From: Meconema thalassinum
Lineage: Eukaryota; Arthropoda; Insecta; Orthoptera; Tettigoniidae
Direction: 5' to 3'
Assembly (NCBI GenBank): GCA_946902985.2
Contig: OX336388.2
Span: forward strand, 371,925,387-371,989,386
Length of the DNA: 64,000 nucleotides
Position numbers and translations under genes: made by a program. How positions within the stretch are numbered: the stretch's first letter is position 1; each line of letters starts with the position of its first letter. The notes beneath the pieces are model-generated. The model had not been told where the DNA came from. It searched no databases and worked only from the letters and a program-made list of their open reading frames with translations. Of this stretch, positions 1-10,074 are shown in pieces.

Positions 1-173
1 CAATGATGGTAGTAGTTTTTTTTCTAGGTTGTGGCGTGTGGTAGAGGTAAATAGTTTCTAAGGTCTTCAACCAAGAAATGATTCTATTATACTCTTTGGT
101 AATAACAACGAGTTATAACTATACTCATACATTTAGGAGAAAGTAGGCTATACGTTCCTTACTGAACATCTTG
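1..173 (-). mobile_element. Helentron-like element, 5' end only (cut by window start)
   Basis: The stretch around 130-173 matches, on the minus strand, the start of a family seen complete at 14271-16394, 24089-25283 and 38401-39848. Read on the minus strand it begins CAAG, followed about 20 bases later by the subterminal motif AGCCTACTTTC. The 16330-16394 copy is nearly the same sequence. The rest of the element lies outside the window. The class assignment is inferred from structure. Confidence 0.5.
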
Positions 174-363
174 TTTTTGTTCTCAAATTAATGTACATTT
201 TTTATATATATGACACTGTTTGCGCTAAACCGGATAGCAGTGCAAATATTTAAGAAAAACTGATAAAAACTACGAATTTACCAACTGCTCCCCCCCCCCC
301 CTCACCAACTGCGGCCGCCCTTCCCCACCCACCCACAAACCCGACGCTCAAAATGGTGAGACA

Positions 364-680
364 TTTTTTTTTTTTTGTCGTGTAGCCTCCTGAGAGGCCG
401 AGTGCAGGTCTTTCTAGTCGACGCCCGTGGGCGACCTGCGCGTCGGGATGAGAGATGGAATGGATGAAGATGAATAAAACTCGGCAAGGATGTGGAAGGA
501 AGCGGCCGTGGCCTGTCAGAAGGTACTGTCCCAGCATTTGCCTCGTGTTGAAAATGGGAAACCACGGAAAACCATTTCAAGGACAGCCAACGGTGGGCTC
601 GAACCCACGCGTCTACCGAGTCAGCAGAGAGCTTGGCCCCATGACCTAACGCAGCGCTTTAGCCAGCGTAGCCACTATTG
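364..680 (-). mobile_element. tRNA-headed SINE (type A) with core module and A-tail
   Basis: On the minus strand there is a pol III B-box-like GGGTTCGAGCCC at about 597-610. A core module follows (TTTCCGTGGTTTCCCA, then CAAATGCTGGG) that recurs in other SINEs here, then a GC-rich tail ending in about 12 A residues (T run at 365-376). Head, core and tail are in the order expected of a SINE. Confidence 0.65.
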
Positions 681-689
681 TCGGTAATT

Positions 690-1135
690 TGGAGCTGAAG
701 GGAAACTAATTACGTTGGATGTTGAGGTTTGGGTCTAATTGCACCGTACTAGTAGCAATCAATGATTTCGTCCAGACAGTAGTCTACAGGTTTTTAAGTC
801 TCATAGGTGAGCTTTTATTAATATGTAATCGATATTTAATCACGATTTCTGACACTCAGTCAAGATGTCGCGAGACATAGTTTAGAAATACGGCTCAAAA
901 TGTTAGTAGCATAGATAGCTGTGTGACAGATAATAATAATGAACACGTTTGCATGCCTTTCGTTATTATTTTAGTCAATAATTTTTCTGAAGTACTACAC
1001 TTGACTCTTCCAGTAATTTACTTTTCATTTGTTCATTTATTTGCAATTGTGGGTGTTCCCTCTGATGGGAAATTGAGTATACAGAACAAGTAAACAATTA
1101 TACATAACAATTAAACTGCGAGTATTTGTTGTTGG
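690..1135. other. No recognisable feature
   Basis: AT-rich sequence without a coding ORF, SINE box or repeat that I recognise. Confidence 0.5.
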
Positions 1136-1178
1136 GGGCAGATGACCTCGCTGTTCCACCCCTTAAAATCTGAATAAC
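1136..1178 (+). repeat. Fragment of a shared 3' tail (GGGGCAGATGACCT type)
   Basis: The string GGGGCAGATGACCTCG followed by CCCCTTAAAA also occurs at 10332-10375 (+) and, reversed, at 52285-52320. In the last two it forms the 3' tail of a SINE-like insertion. Confidence 0.5.
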
Positions 1179-1179
1179 T

Positions 1180-1515
1180 TACTGGTTGGTTCCTCAGTTT
1201 AGGGGCTGCGACAACGCGGTCATGTAGCCCCGTGTACTTTGGGTGTGTGTAGAATCTGTCTGATAACCGGTGATAATTGTGATGACTGTATTAGTGTGTG
1301 TTATCTGGTTTTAATTCAAGTAAGGACTACAAACATTTGATTTTTCAAGTAGTTCCAACTTTGGCTACCAAATGTCACCGTCAACGACCAACTAGTACTG
1401 AACGTTGTTACTAGATGCCACCGCATCTGCTCCTGGCGAAGAACGTTGGAACCTAAGAGCGTTAGTCAAATATAACCTATAATTTAGCTTCACACATGTG
1501 TAATTAGTGGAAGGT
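1180..1515 (-). mobile_element. SINE type B, 3' part (split by the RTE-like LINE)
   Basis: Same sequence as the continuous copy at 12530-12990. On the minus strand it has the body motif GTTGGAACTACTT and ends in the tail ending GCCCCTAAACTGAGG next to AACC repeats. The copy stops at 1515, where the LINE begins, and resumes at 4794 with the rest of the body and the tRNA-like head. Confidence 0.75.
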
Positions 1516-1762
1516 ACCTCTGTGGGTTGGGGCTATAGAATAGACCCACGGTATTCCCTGCCTGTCGTAAAAGGCGACTAAAAGGGGGCCGAGCAGCCGC
1601 CGGTATAAGTGGCTCCCCTCTTTCGCAAATTGCAGATAGGGTCAGGGCACTCTTTTGTCCTTGGAGTGAGAAATCGCTCCTAAAGGTGGATGAACCAGCA
1701 GGATTTGGTCAACAGCATAAGAATGGAGAAGGCAACGGGAAACCACTCCATTAAAGACCTTT

Positions 1763-2620
1763 ATGTGTATCCCAAGAAAACCTATGATGAGTCCAAAGAC
1801 AAATGTTAGTGAAGTTGGCAACTGCGGGATCACACCTCAAAGGAATGATGTCGGGCCCGGCAGGAGAGGAAATGGGGCCTCTCAAGTCGTTATCCGGGGA
1901 AATCCCTATATTAAAATGGGAACATGGAATGTTCGAACTATGTTACAAGCTGAAAAACTAGAGAACTTGAAAAGAGAAATAGACCGACATAAATTAGATA
2001 TTTTAGGATTAGCTGAAACACGTTGGAGAGAAGAAGGAGAGTTCACAAGCGGAGACTTCCAAGTCTTGCACTCCGGAAGTGAGAATGGTCAAGGCGGTGT
2101 AGGTTTGGTACTAAATGCTAACTCTTCAAGAGCCCTACTGGATGTTGAAGCTATTGGAAACAGAATTATCATAGCACGTTTTCTGGCAACACCCGTAAAT
2201 TTAGTTGTGGTGCAGGTATATATGCCTACGTCCAGCAGTTATGATGATGAGGTCGAAGAAATGTATGAGAAGCTGGAAGAATTACTGCGTAAGACAAAGG
2301 CTAGCGAGAACATTATTATAATGGGAGACTGGAATGCAGTGATTGGTGAGGGGAAAGAAGGATTTGCAGTAGGAGGGTATGGTCTTGGTAGAAGAAATTC
2401 ACGTGGTCAACGTCTTCTCGAATTCTGTGAACAAGAGAGGTTCGTTATAAGTAACACTTGGTTTACCTCACCAAAGAGGCGGAGATATACTTGGAAAAAG
2501 CCAGGAGATGATCAACGTTACCAGATTGACTATATTCTTGTCAAGGAAAGATACAAAAATCAAGTGAAGAACTCCATGGCATCCGGGCGCTGACATCTGT
2601 TCTGATCATTCTCTACTAGT
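1763..2620 (+). pseudogene. RTE-like LINE: AP endonuclease domain (frameshifted)
   Basis: This is the N-terminal apurinic-type endonuclease of the LINE, which nicks target DNA for reverse transcription. It is similar in layout to RTE/BovB proteins and the craniofacial development protein 2 derived from them. The visible motif order is MGTWNVRTM (domain start, ATG at 1916), LGLAETRW (catalytic Glu), IIMGDWNAVIG (catalytic Asp/Asn) and YQIDYILV. The open frame stops at 2593. The last motif SDHSLLV (catalytic His) lies in the next frame at about 2600-2620, so one frameshift separates it. All recognisable active-site residues are present apart from the break. The upstream Met at 1763 is in frame, but homology starts only near 1916. 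Confidence 0.8.
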
Positions 2621-2621
2621 A

Positions 2622-4772
2622 ATGAGTACGGAACTGAAATTTAAACGCAGGATTCAGGGAAAACCAACAAAGAAGTGGAATCTTGAAGCATTTAAAAGCG
2701 AACGGACTAAAAAGCAATATCAGGAAGCCACTGATGACAACATATCATCATATGCAAACAACTCACAAACTGTTGATCATTTATGGTCAATAGCCAAATT
2801 CTCCATCGAAAAGGCTGCTGAAGACTATGTGGGATTTGTGGAAAGAGTGAATCGCAAACCATGGATCACACAGGACATTCTCTTAAAGATGGATGAAAGA
2901 AGAAAATTTAAAAATGACTCTTTAGAAGTAGGCAGAAATAACTACCGAATGCTAAAGAACCAGATTGATCGACTCTGTCGGGAGAAGAAAATGGAGTGGT
3001 GGCAGTCAAAATGCGAAGAGATCGAATTTCTGCAAAAGCAAGGAAGAACAGATTTAGCCTACCAAAAGATCAGGGAAACTACTAAGAAACAAAAACGATT
3101 CCGCACTAAACAGTTCCGTGATACACATGGGAATGCTATATCAGATCTGAATTACAAGAAGGAACACTGGAGGATGTATGTTGAAGATCTATACGCAGAA
3201 TCAATTCCATTCCTTTTGCCAACACGTGGCGAGGAAGACAGGTCAATTGCAGAAGATAGAATTATTAGATCAGAGTTCGATGAAGCTCTAAAATCAATAT
3301 CCATGGGTAAAACACCAGGTATTGACAATGTTCCTGCCGAACTAATCAAGAATAGTGGGGATAGTACACTTGAATGGATATTCAAATTGGTAGCAAGAAT
3401 TTTCGAAGAAGGTAAATGGCCTCAGGAGTTTTACACCAGCATCATCATTCCAATTCCAAAGAAGACTGTACCAGTCCAGTTGAATGTAGTGACTATCGGG
3501 CCATTAGTCTCATCCCTCATGCATCAAAGATACATCTGCAGATTTTAAGGAAAAGGATGGAAATATACATCGAACAGTATCTAGACAACTCTCAATTTGG
3601 TTTTTGAAAGAATATGTCTACACGTGATGCTATCGGGTCCTTGCGATGTCTTGGAGAAAAGATGTTAAGTGTAAACAGAAACCTTTACGTGTGCTTTGTG
3701 GACTTCGAAAAAGCATTTGATAAAGTCAGCTGGCGCAAGCTGTTTCCTCTTCTGAATCAAATAGGTTGTCCTCATCGATTAATCAGATTAATATTTGATC
3801 TGTATATAAATCAAACTGCTGTTGTTCGGCTTGGAAATGACATATCAGAACCCGCTAAGATCCGCAAGGGTGTGCGACAAGGTTGTTTGCTGTCCCCTGG
3901 ACTGTTCAATGCCTTCGCTGAAGCTATAACTAAGTGGGCTTTTAAAGGTTCTAATATGGGAGTGAAAGTTGGTGGAAGACTTATCCAGAATATTAAATTT
4001 GCTGATGATCTGGCATTACTTGCAGTAAATCCGCATACATTAACAAACATGTTGCAATGTTTAAATGATACAGCTACAGAATATGGAATGGAAATCAATT
4101 TTAAGAAGACCAAGATTCTGGTGATAAGTAAGCATCATCACGAACTAAATATTACCATAAATAAAGAACCAGTACAACAGGTCAATCGTTTTAAATACCT
4201 TGGTCAGATCTTCACAGAAGACCTACGATGTGAAGTTGAAATCAGGAGCCGTATAGCCATATAGCCATGGCCAAGCAGGCATTCCGTGAAAAGCATTCTC
4301 TAATTTGTCAACACTCGATATCCCTCAGCCTTAGAAAACAACTGGTTAAGACCTACATATGGCCAGTTGCAATGTACTGCAGTGAGACCTGGTCAATGAA
4401 TAGAGGTGACATCAAACGACTAAAAGCGATTGAGATGTGGTGTTGGCGCCGAATGGAAAAGATCAGCTGGGTAGAGAAAATGACCAACATAACGGTGCTG
4501 GATCGAATAAAGGAAAAAGGCAAATGATCCGTCAGATACATAGAAGTAGATCCACCTGGCTTGGCCACAGGTTACGACATGGTGGCCTGATGATCGACAT
4601 ACTAGAAGGCAAAATACCTGGAAAACGCCCTCGCGGGAGGCCACGGAACACTTTCATGAGATCTTTCCTACATAGCTCTGGCCTACGAAATTATGAAATG
4701 GTCAAAAGGACAGCTCAAGACCGAACAATGTGGAGAAGACTCATTGTAGGGGCAGACCAGTCGCTTGACTGA
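2622..4772 (+). pseudogene. RTE-like LINE: reverse transcriptase (multiply broken)
   Basis: This is the reverse transcriptase of the same element. A charged linker (2622-3290) leads into the RT fingers with ISMGKTPGIDNVPAELIK. A frameshift near 3465 is followed by SDYRAISLIP. An in-frame TGA falls at 3605-3607. RT motif A FVDFEKAFDKVSW, motif B GVRQGCLLSP and motif C FADD are intact at about 3690-4010. A short tandem duplication (GCCATATA twice, about 4255-4266) shifts the frame again. The thumb (YCSETWSM) and C-terminal PRGRPRNTF follow with another shift near 4485. A full-length protein cannot be made from this copy. Confidence 0.85.
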
Positions 4773-4793
4773 AAAACATGATGATGATGACTG

Positions 4794-4975
4794 TTTCATG
4801 CCTTAAATCTATGACATGGGACCGCAGGCTTTACTTCCCCTCCGAAAGAAGGCATACTGAGGGATTTTAAAGCTCTTAAAAATCCGATGACTTCGCCCGG
4901 GTTTGAACCCGCGATATTGGGCATAGAAACTCAGCATGCTACCAACTACGCCACTGATGCCGTTGAATAACTTAC
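4794..4975 (-). mobile_element. SINE type B, head part (split by the RTE-like LINE)
   Basis: Continues the SINE broken at 1515. On the minus strand there is a tRNA-like head with B-box GGGTTCAAACCCGGGC, then GTCATCGGATTTTTAAGAGC and the conserved GGAGGGGAAGTAAAGCC. The order matches the intact copy at 12530-12990. Confidence 0.75.
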
Positions 4976-5064
4976 TAACTGGGAGTATTTGTACTGTCAG
5001 TGCTAGATTAATTCAAATAGAAAGTTCAAATTCAGCACATACCTAATCACAACGTATCTGTCTA

Positions 5065-5230
5065 TTAGGCAGTCAGACTGGAGGTTGATTTGATCCTCAA
5101 GAAGCACCGCTTTAGGTTATGCGGTTTGATTTGCCAAAACTAATGCAGTGCTATAATGAGGCATACTAGGCAAAGTAAGGATTGTGGTAGTTTGCTATTG
5201 CTTTCCGCACTGAGCCCATAAAGGAGAGAC
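5065..5230. repeat. Unclassified interspersed repeat H, copy 1
   Basis: Similar to 17110-17290: both share GTCAG..CTGG..TTG..GATCCTCAA, then GAGGCxTACTAGGCAA and GTAGTTTGxxATTGCTTTCC. No coding capacity or known termini were seen. Confidence 0.5.
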
Positions 5231-5618
5231 AGGAAGCTCTGAGCACACGGCCACTCCACCACAATGATATCTTGCAAAAATCCCTGACAGGTAAACCGAG
5301 AGGCAGAAAGAGAAGTCCAGCAAACCAATTGGCGTACCGAACATGCAACCCGCACTGCAGACAGGCAGACAGAAATCAACTCACGTCCGTCCTCAGCTCA
5401 GGGATGGCATGTGAAACGAAATGCATGGCTGTGGGGGCGAAAAAAATTGAATTTCGCCGTAAGCGCGATACTGGGATGCGAAATGTTAATGATTGTTGGT
5501 GCGAAATTAAATTGAAGCGAAACTTAATTCCTAGCGGAATAACGTAGCGAAATCAACGCGAAACTTAATACAGTAGCATCGCGAAATTACATTGTGCAAT
5601 TGAATAAAATTTTGTTCC

Positions 5619-5770
5619 CGGCGCAAAATAAAATTCGTTACAGACTTTAAATTTCGCTTCTGGCGCGAAATAAAATTAGTTACACACTTTTAATTTCGAA
5701 CCCGGCGCGAAATAAAATACGATTCAGATTTTCAATTTCAATCTCGGCGTGACATAAAATTCGTTACAGA
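5619..5770. repeat. 42-bp tandem repeat, four copies
   Basis: GGCGCGAAATAAAATTCGTTACAG-like units begin at 5619, 5661, 5703 and 5745, a regular 42-bp step. Each unit also carries AATTTCG. The preceding 5440-5618 has related GCGAAATTAA words, suggesting older, more diverged copies. Confidence 0.75.
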
Positions 5771-5845
5771 GGGGGAAGGGGGGGAGAGGAAAAGGGTGAG
5801 GGGGAGGGGTAGAGGGAAGGGAGGGGGAGGTTGACCCCTAACACT
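5767..5845 (+). repeat. Polypurine (G-rich) tract
   Basis: Nearly uninterrupted purines with several GGGG runs, directly after the 42-bp repeats. Sequence of this kind can form triplex or quadruplex DNA; that is a general property and was not tested. Confidence 0.6.
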
Positions 5846-5939
5846 CCTCCCCTATGTACGCCACTGGATAGAACTATTGCCGGTGGAATGCATGACTCTC
5901 GGAAATGTTCCCTGCTTCTCAAAGTATCGGTGAAGCTTG

Positions 5940-6685
5940 GCATTTATTACTATTTCAGGACGGCCGAGGTGGGATTCAAACCCACCGCCAGGGGCTCACA
6001 TCTAGTGGGACGTGCTTTCGCGACCACGGGACTCCAGCTGAGTCCGGCATTGCTTCCACTTACTTGTGCCGGGCTCCTCTTTCCGTCTTCTTTCCTATCG
6101 ACCTCTCTTGGTCAACTATTGTTATCTTCGGACCCCGACAGTATTAGGGTATCCGAGGCCTAGGGAGTCTCTTCTTTCCGGATACCCTCCTTTTGCAAGG
6201 AGTCAGCCTTCTTTTTCTTTTCATGTTATCTCCTGCTTCCTGCTCAAGGCCCTCAAGGAGGCAGGGTGTATGCCGCCCACCACTTATGGTGCCCCCTGGA
6301 TATTGCTACACCCTCAGGGGCTCACGGCTGTGTGTTCGGGAGTTGGCGATCCTGAGGGATTCCTGAGCTGGGTCCGTTTTCCCCCTTTTTCCACTGACTT
6401 CGGGGCGGGCCCTCTCCTCTTTCCCTTTCCTATCTGCCTTTCATGGCTCTCCTTCCTTCCAAGTCCCTCAATCCTCATTATTCGAGGTTTGAGGGCATTT
6501 TTACTTCCTGTCCTTTTTTTTTGCCTTATCCTTTATTTATTTACCATTTCATCTTCTAGTGTTTAAGTCTGTAGTTAGTTATAGTTTTCATTCCCATCTT
6601 ATCTTTCACTATCACCTTAGGGGCCGAAAACCTAGTTGTTAGGCCCCTTAAAACAACAATTGCTATCATCATCATCATCATCTCC
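5940..6685 (+). mobile_element. Probable LINE 3' untranslated region and tail
   Basis: The segment ends AGGGGCCGAAAACC, TTAGGCCCCTTAAAACAAC and a (ATC)n run at 6667-6683, a LINE-like 3' end. The same end occurs reversed at 21950-21985. The 166-codon open frame at 6066-6566 has no recognisable domain and is rich in Phe, Leu, Ser and Pro, so I treat it as chance. The upstream limit is uncertain. Confidence 0.45.
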
Positions 6686-6689
6686 CAAT

Positions 6690-7654
6690 GCCGGCGAGGC
6701 ACGTGTTAGTGCGTCATTTCTCTCGGCCACCGTGGCCATTAGAGCTATAGTTATGTTTATGCATTGCTCCAAGTGTGCTTTTCGGGAATAATGCGCGCCC
6801 ATTTTGAATTTCCATTGTATTAACACATTTTATGGGCTCCCCTTCGCTCATTGCACGTAATATTTGACACGTTCCATAGTATCCTATGCTCTATCATTTC
6901 ATCTCACGCCTGTTGTAAAATACCCGAAACAGTTTAAGCCCTTTCCTTGTCAGTGACATCGTCTTTCTTATCACAATACTGAGTATAGTTACGAACTTGC
7001 ATCCAGAATAAAATTGACCGGTGAAATATAATACCTTTGAATTGTGGTCTTTTGAGGTCATTTTGTTTTCTGTTTTTCTTTTTCATGGACCGCAAAAATC
7101 ACCAATCAAGACGTATTGCGGCGTATTCGACTAAAAGTGTAATTTGAATGCAAATTCGCAAAAACAGTAACTCATAATGTCGGCCATGTAATTCATGGTG
7201 GTCCTTAAGAAACATCGTTTATGATCGGAGGAGTTATTGGCGTAAGGAGATCAGGTCGCTGGCCTGAGACAATCAAAACCGGTACCAAAATTCTACTGCT
7301 CGAATTAGACGAAATAGTGAGGAATGGATTAGCGTCGTGAGACATGATGCATAAAGTGTTCGAGAGTCAGGATCAACTCATCAGAAGTGTTGCTAAAGTT
7401 GGCAGCGAATTTAAGAGGTAATTTGGTGTAAAAATCTAAGAAAAGGAAACTAGTGATTTCTTTACAGGTTTTATCCCCCAGAACCACCACTCTGCCACGT
7501 GCTGGCTCAAATCCAATGGTAGCTTCTTGTGAAGAACCCAAGGTTCGGTGGGATAGCAGAAAGCGAATCATATCGCAAAATGGAAGTGTGAATTGAACCA
7601 CGCAGATATCCCTACGAAGGAAAAATTGTCTCCCGGTAACGATCTTCCCTTCCC
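6690..7654. other. No recognisable feature
   Basis: Mixed-composition sequence. The open frames are short and show no motif. The part just before 7655 may be older LINE sequence belonging to the next entry. Confidence 0.4.
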
Positions 7655-7885
7655 AGTGTGTCACTCAACCGAATGAGGATGAGAGTACCAAAGTGAACGA
7701 TAGACTTGCAAAAATAGAGCTTCCTGCCAACCGATGCGGATGTCTTGTGTGAGTGCGGTGCTACACAGAATCCGAGCCATCTGATGATCTGCCCCAACTA
7801 GATTATCCATGTACAATGGAGGACATATTCCTGTACACGGACAACGGTATCTCTGCTGCCAACTTTTGTACATTTATAGTTTGAC
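7655..7885 (+). pseudogene. LINE C-terminal fragment with CCHC finger
   Basis: In broken frames the + strand reads LNRMRMRVPK, then CECGATQNPSHLMICP, then MEDIFLYTDNGISAANF. This is the usual end of many LINE polyproteins: a Leu-Asn-Arg segment followed by a C-x-C-x8-H-x4-C knuckle before the C-terminus. A stop falls within the first part and the frame shifts after the knuckle. Only this end is preserved. The clade cannot be told (jockey/CR1/I-like are possible). Confidence 0.6.
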
Positions 7886-7930
7886 CAGACGCAGGAAAGA
7901 ATATTTCACGACTCTCTTAGTGATATTTAG

Positions 7931-8027
7931 GAAAGAAAGAAAGATGGTTTGCCGTTCTTTTCAAGATAGAAGTATTGTCAATCAGTGATTGGACTTATGA
8001 GTAAATTTCATTTTCTTTGGACCTGGA

Positions 8028-8071
<44 letters not shown>

Positions 8072-8476
8072 CGGAGTGCAGTCATTTTCAAACTAGTAGT
8101 ATCCTCAATCACTGGTTGGATGATAGAGGAAATTTCAATACATTTGAGCCTGTAAGGAAAGAAAGAAAGAAAGAAAGAAAGATTCGGTGCAGTATTTTTC
8201 AAAATAGAAGCTTAACTTGTAGTTTTACGTGACCGTTGATCGTGCGATCATTAGCCACGGGATCTCCTTTTTACGTGGAATCCGAACCATAGGATATGGC
8301 ATTTCCATCGAAAATCTCACATGCATTGACCGGGAATCGAACTCGGTGCACTTTGGTGAGAGGCCAACAGATTGACCGCTGCGCCACCACAGCCCCTCCC
8401 TTCCCCTTTCCAAAATAGAAGTATCCTCAACCCCTGGGTGGACGTTAGAGTAAGTTACATTTCTTTTTGACTTGGA

Positions 8477-8515
<39 letters not shown>
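7931..8515 (+). repeat. About 130-bp repeat units joined by (GAAA)n microsatellites
   Basis: GAAA runs at about 7933-7945, 8026-8070, 8155-8182 and 8476-8516 alternate with a unit containing TTTTCAAAATAGAAGTATCCTCAAT. A minus-strand SINE C (8215-8400) interrupts the third unit, which resumes at 8410. The Lys/Glu open frames across the GAAA runs are artefacts. Confidence 0.7.
8215..8400 (-). mobile_element. SINE type C (inserted in the GAAA repeats)
   Basis: On the minus strand: tRNA-like A box near TGGTGGCGCAGCGGTCAA, B box GTTCGATTCCCGGTCAATGC, then GAAATGCCATATCCTATGG and a tail ending ACGGTCACGTAAAACTACAA. Same family as 8530-8720 and 22690-22880. Confidence 0.8.
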
Positions 8516-8517
<2 letters not shown>

Positions 8518-8529
8518 TACTTTAACTTA

Positions 8530-8720
8530 CTAAACTGTTAGTGGCGCAGCGGTCAAGCTGTTGGCCTCTCACCAAGGTGGACCTGGTTCGATTCCCGGTC
8601 AATGCATGTGAGATTTTCGAAGTGAAATGCCATGTCCTGTGGTTCAGATTCCACGTAAAAATGAGGTCCCGTAGCTTATGATCGCATGATTAACGGTCAC
8701 GTAAAACTAAAAGCTTCCTT
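8530..8720 (+). mobile_element. SINE type C
   Basis: GTGGCGCAGCGGTCAAGCTG (A-box region), GGTTCGATTCCCGG (B box), a body containing CCATGTCCTGTGGTTC and the end GGTCACGTAAAACTA. It is the best preserved of four copies and directly follows a (GAAA)n run. Confidence 0.8.
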
Positions 8721-8730
8721 CCATTGTTAT

Positions 8731-9030
8731 GATGCCGGCCGCGTGGTGTTGAGGAAGCTCACCTGCCTCTCACCCAGAGGCTACGGGTTCGATTCCCGGC
8801 TCCGTCAGGGATTTTAGAAACTGTCGTGAGGGCTGGAACGGGCTGCACTCAGCCTCGTGAGGTCAATTGAGTAGCTGTCTGACAGTGAGGCAGCGCCCAG
8901 GTCACGAAAACCAAGATTAACGGCCGAGGGTATCCGATGCGCTGACCACGCGTCACCCAAAAATCTGCAAGCCAAATGGCTGGGCAGCGGTCGCTTAGTA
9001 GGCCTAGGCCCTTCAAGGGCTGTAGTGCCA
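8731..9030 (+). mobile_element. SINE type D
   Basis: CCGGCCGCGTGGTGTTGAGG (A-box region) and GGGTTCGATTCCCGGCTCC (B box), then GGGCTGCACTCAGCCTCGTG, which resembles the middle of SINE E. The tail end is not sharply defined. Confidence 0.65.
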
Positions 9031-9047
9031 GGAGTTTTTATATTAAA

Positions 9048-9367
9048 CTAGCGGACCCGTGCGAGAACTCTCGCATAATGGATTGTGTGCGCCCCATGTG
9101 TACAGACTACCTGCCTAGCTCTAGTGCTATGCGGGCTGTAGGCGACAGAGTTCTCACAGGGGCTATCGTCTTGTTTATTTTTTTAAAAGCATTTTATAAA
9201 CAAATAAATATTTTTCCGCTGACTTTTCAACAAATGCAAGTTTTTTCCTGTGCTATTGAGATGATTTGGAAGATTTTGGTACAAACTACACCTCCTAACT
9301 CCCTCTGGTTTAGGAGCTTGAGTTTTCTGATACATACACCTTAGCCTTAGCGTATTATATGATAAGA
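9048..9367 (-). mobile_element. Short non-autonomous Helitron
   Basis: Read on the minus strand the element starts TC (TCTTATCATATAATACGC) after an A. It ends with a 6-bp stem hairpin (TGCGAG / CTCGCA), a short spacer and CTAG followed by T. These are Helitron hallmarks: 5' TC, 3' hairpin then CTRR, insertion between A and T. There is no coding capacity. It ends about 240 bp upstream of the host gene's TATA box. Confidence 0.6.
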
Positions 9368-9427
9368 TTTTTATGCAGTTGCACAATTCAGAGAATTTTA
9401 CGAATTATAACAAATAATCCTAAACAT

Positions 9428-9465
9428 GTGGGAGGGAAGAGGGGGGGGGGAGGGGGGCAGGGTCG
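9428..9465 (+). other. G-rich run upstream of promoter
   Basis: Runs of 10, 6 and 4 G within about 40 bases, 140-175 bp before the TATA box. The run could form a quadruplex or act as a GC-box-like element. No function is shown. Confidence 0.4.
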
Positions 9466-9604
9466 TCGCGTCTCCCGCTGAGAGTAGGAGGGCGCTAAAA
9501 TCGGGCACATCGGCGCACAGGGCTGGTAAGAGACAGAAGAGTTGGTACAGAGTGATGATAACAAGGCTCGGCACGCCCTGGACTCTGGCCGCTGCACCAC
9601 GGAC

Positions 9605-9640
9605 TATATAACTACTGTTACTGGCGGACCCCGCAGTTAG
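9605..9640 (+). promoter_or_regulatory. Core promoter: TATA box and initiator
   Basis: TATATAA at 9605-9611 and GCAGTTAGT with the likely start A at 9635, 30 bp downstream. This is the standard TATA-to-start distance and close to the arthropod TCAGT initiator. The first ATG with a signal-peptide frame lies 69 nt downstream of that A. A GATAA motif at 9555-9559 is a possible GATA-factor site. Confidence 0.7.
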
Positions 9641-9703
9641 TGACTGCCTGCCTGCCTTACTCTGTGATATTGTGAAGTGAATGTTCCTCACCACTCCTCC
9701 ATC

Positions 9704-9752
9704 ATGAAGACGGCTGCCCTTGTGGCGCTAGGGTTCTTCATCTGTGTCGCCG
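9704..9752 (+). CDS. Small secreted Cys-rich peptide gene, coding exon 1
   Basis: The exon encodes MKTAALVALGFFICVA plus the first base of a Gly codon, then ends at the strong donor CG|GTACGT. The residues form the n-region (Lys) and hydrophobic core of a signal peptide, so the product is predicted to enter the secretory route. The start is fixed by position after a TATA/initiator pair (9605-9640) and by the lack of an earlier in-frame ATG in the short leader. The exon ends in phase 1, matching exon 2 at 52547, where the cleavage site lies. This intron position, inside the signal peptide, is common in small secreted arthropod peptides. I do not recognise the family. The exon is short, so expression remains inference. 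Confidence 0.7.
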
Positions 9753-10074
9753 GTACGTGATGTGTGCAGTGTCCAAGTGATGTGTTCTCTTAAGTGTGAT
9801 ACAACAGTGGTCCTTCCCTCAACACCACTTTCCATTTCTATGGATTTCTTATACTATTCCGTATTTTAAGTTGTTGTGTTAAAAGTCGCAAATGTCCCAT
9901 TACAGTTACGATGATTTGCCTTTAATATCTTACTAAGTTTCGCAGCAAATAACCAAAGCTAAAATTAAAAGCAATAACATTTACCATGATGCAAGATATT
10001 TTGCCGTATTGACTTATAGATTCCCCTACGCCTATCAATACAATTCATGAAACATTGAATTAAAGTACATGTAT

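Larger units (their letters stand above)
1516..4793 (+). mobile_element. RTE-like non-LTR retrotransposon, near full length but decayed
   Basis: Its 5' leader contains CCTGCCTGTCGTAAAAGGCG, a start I recall from arthropod RTE-like elements. An endonuclease ORF and a reverse transcriptase ORF follow, and the element ends in a short (ATG)n run at 4778-4790, as many RTE elements do. Both ends abut halves of one SINE B, so the element is an insertion. No clear target-site duplication is visible. At least four frameshifts and one stop make it inactive. The clade is inferred from the endonuclease and tail style. Confidence 0.8.

Noticed and set aside
1642..1833. Minus-strand 63-codon frame in the LINE leader
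   Set aside because: Antisense to the 5' end of the RTE-like element; no motif.
6066..6566. 166-codon frame as a gene
   Set aside because: Low-complexity Phe/Leu/Ser/Pro composition in a probable LINE 3' UTR; no domain.
8530..8610. True tRNA genes at the A/B-box sequences
   Set aside because: The boxes are followed by SINE bodies and do not fold into a full cloverleaf with a CCA-ready acceptor stem; multiple diverged copies are present.
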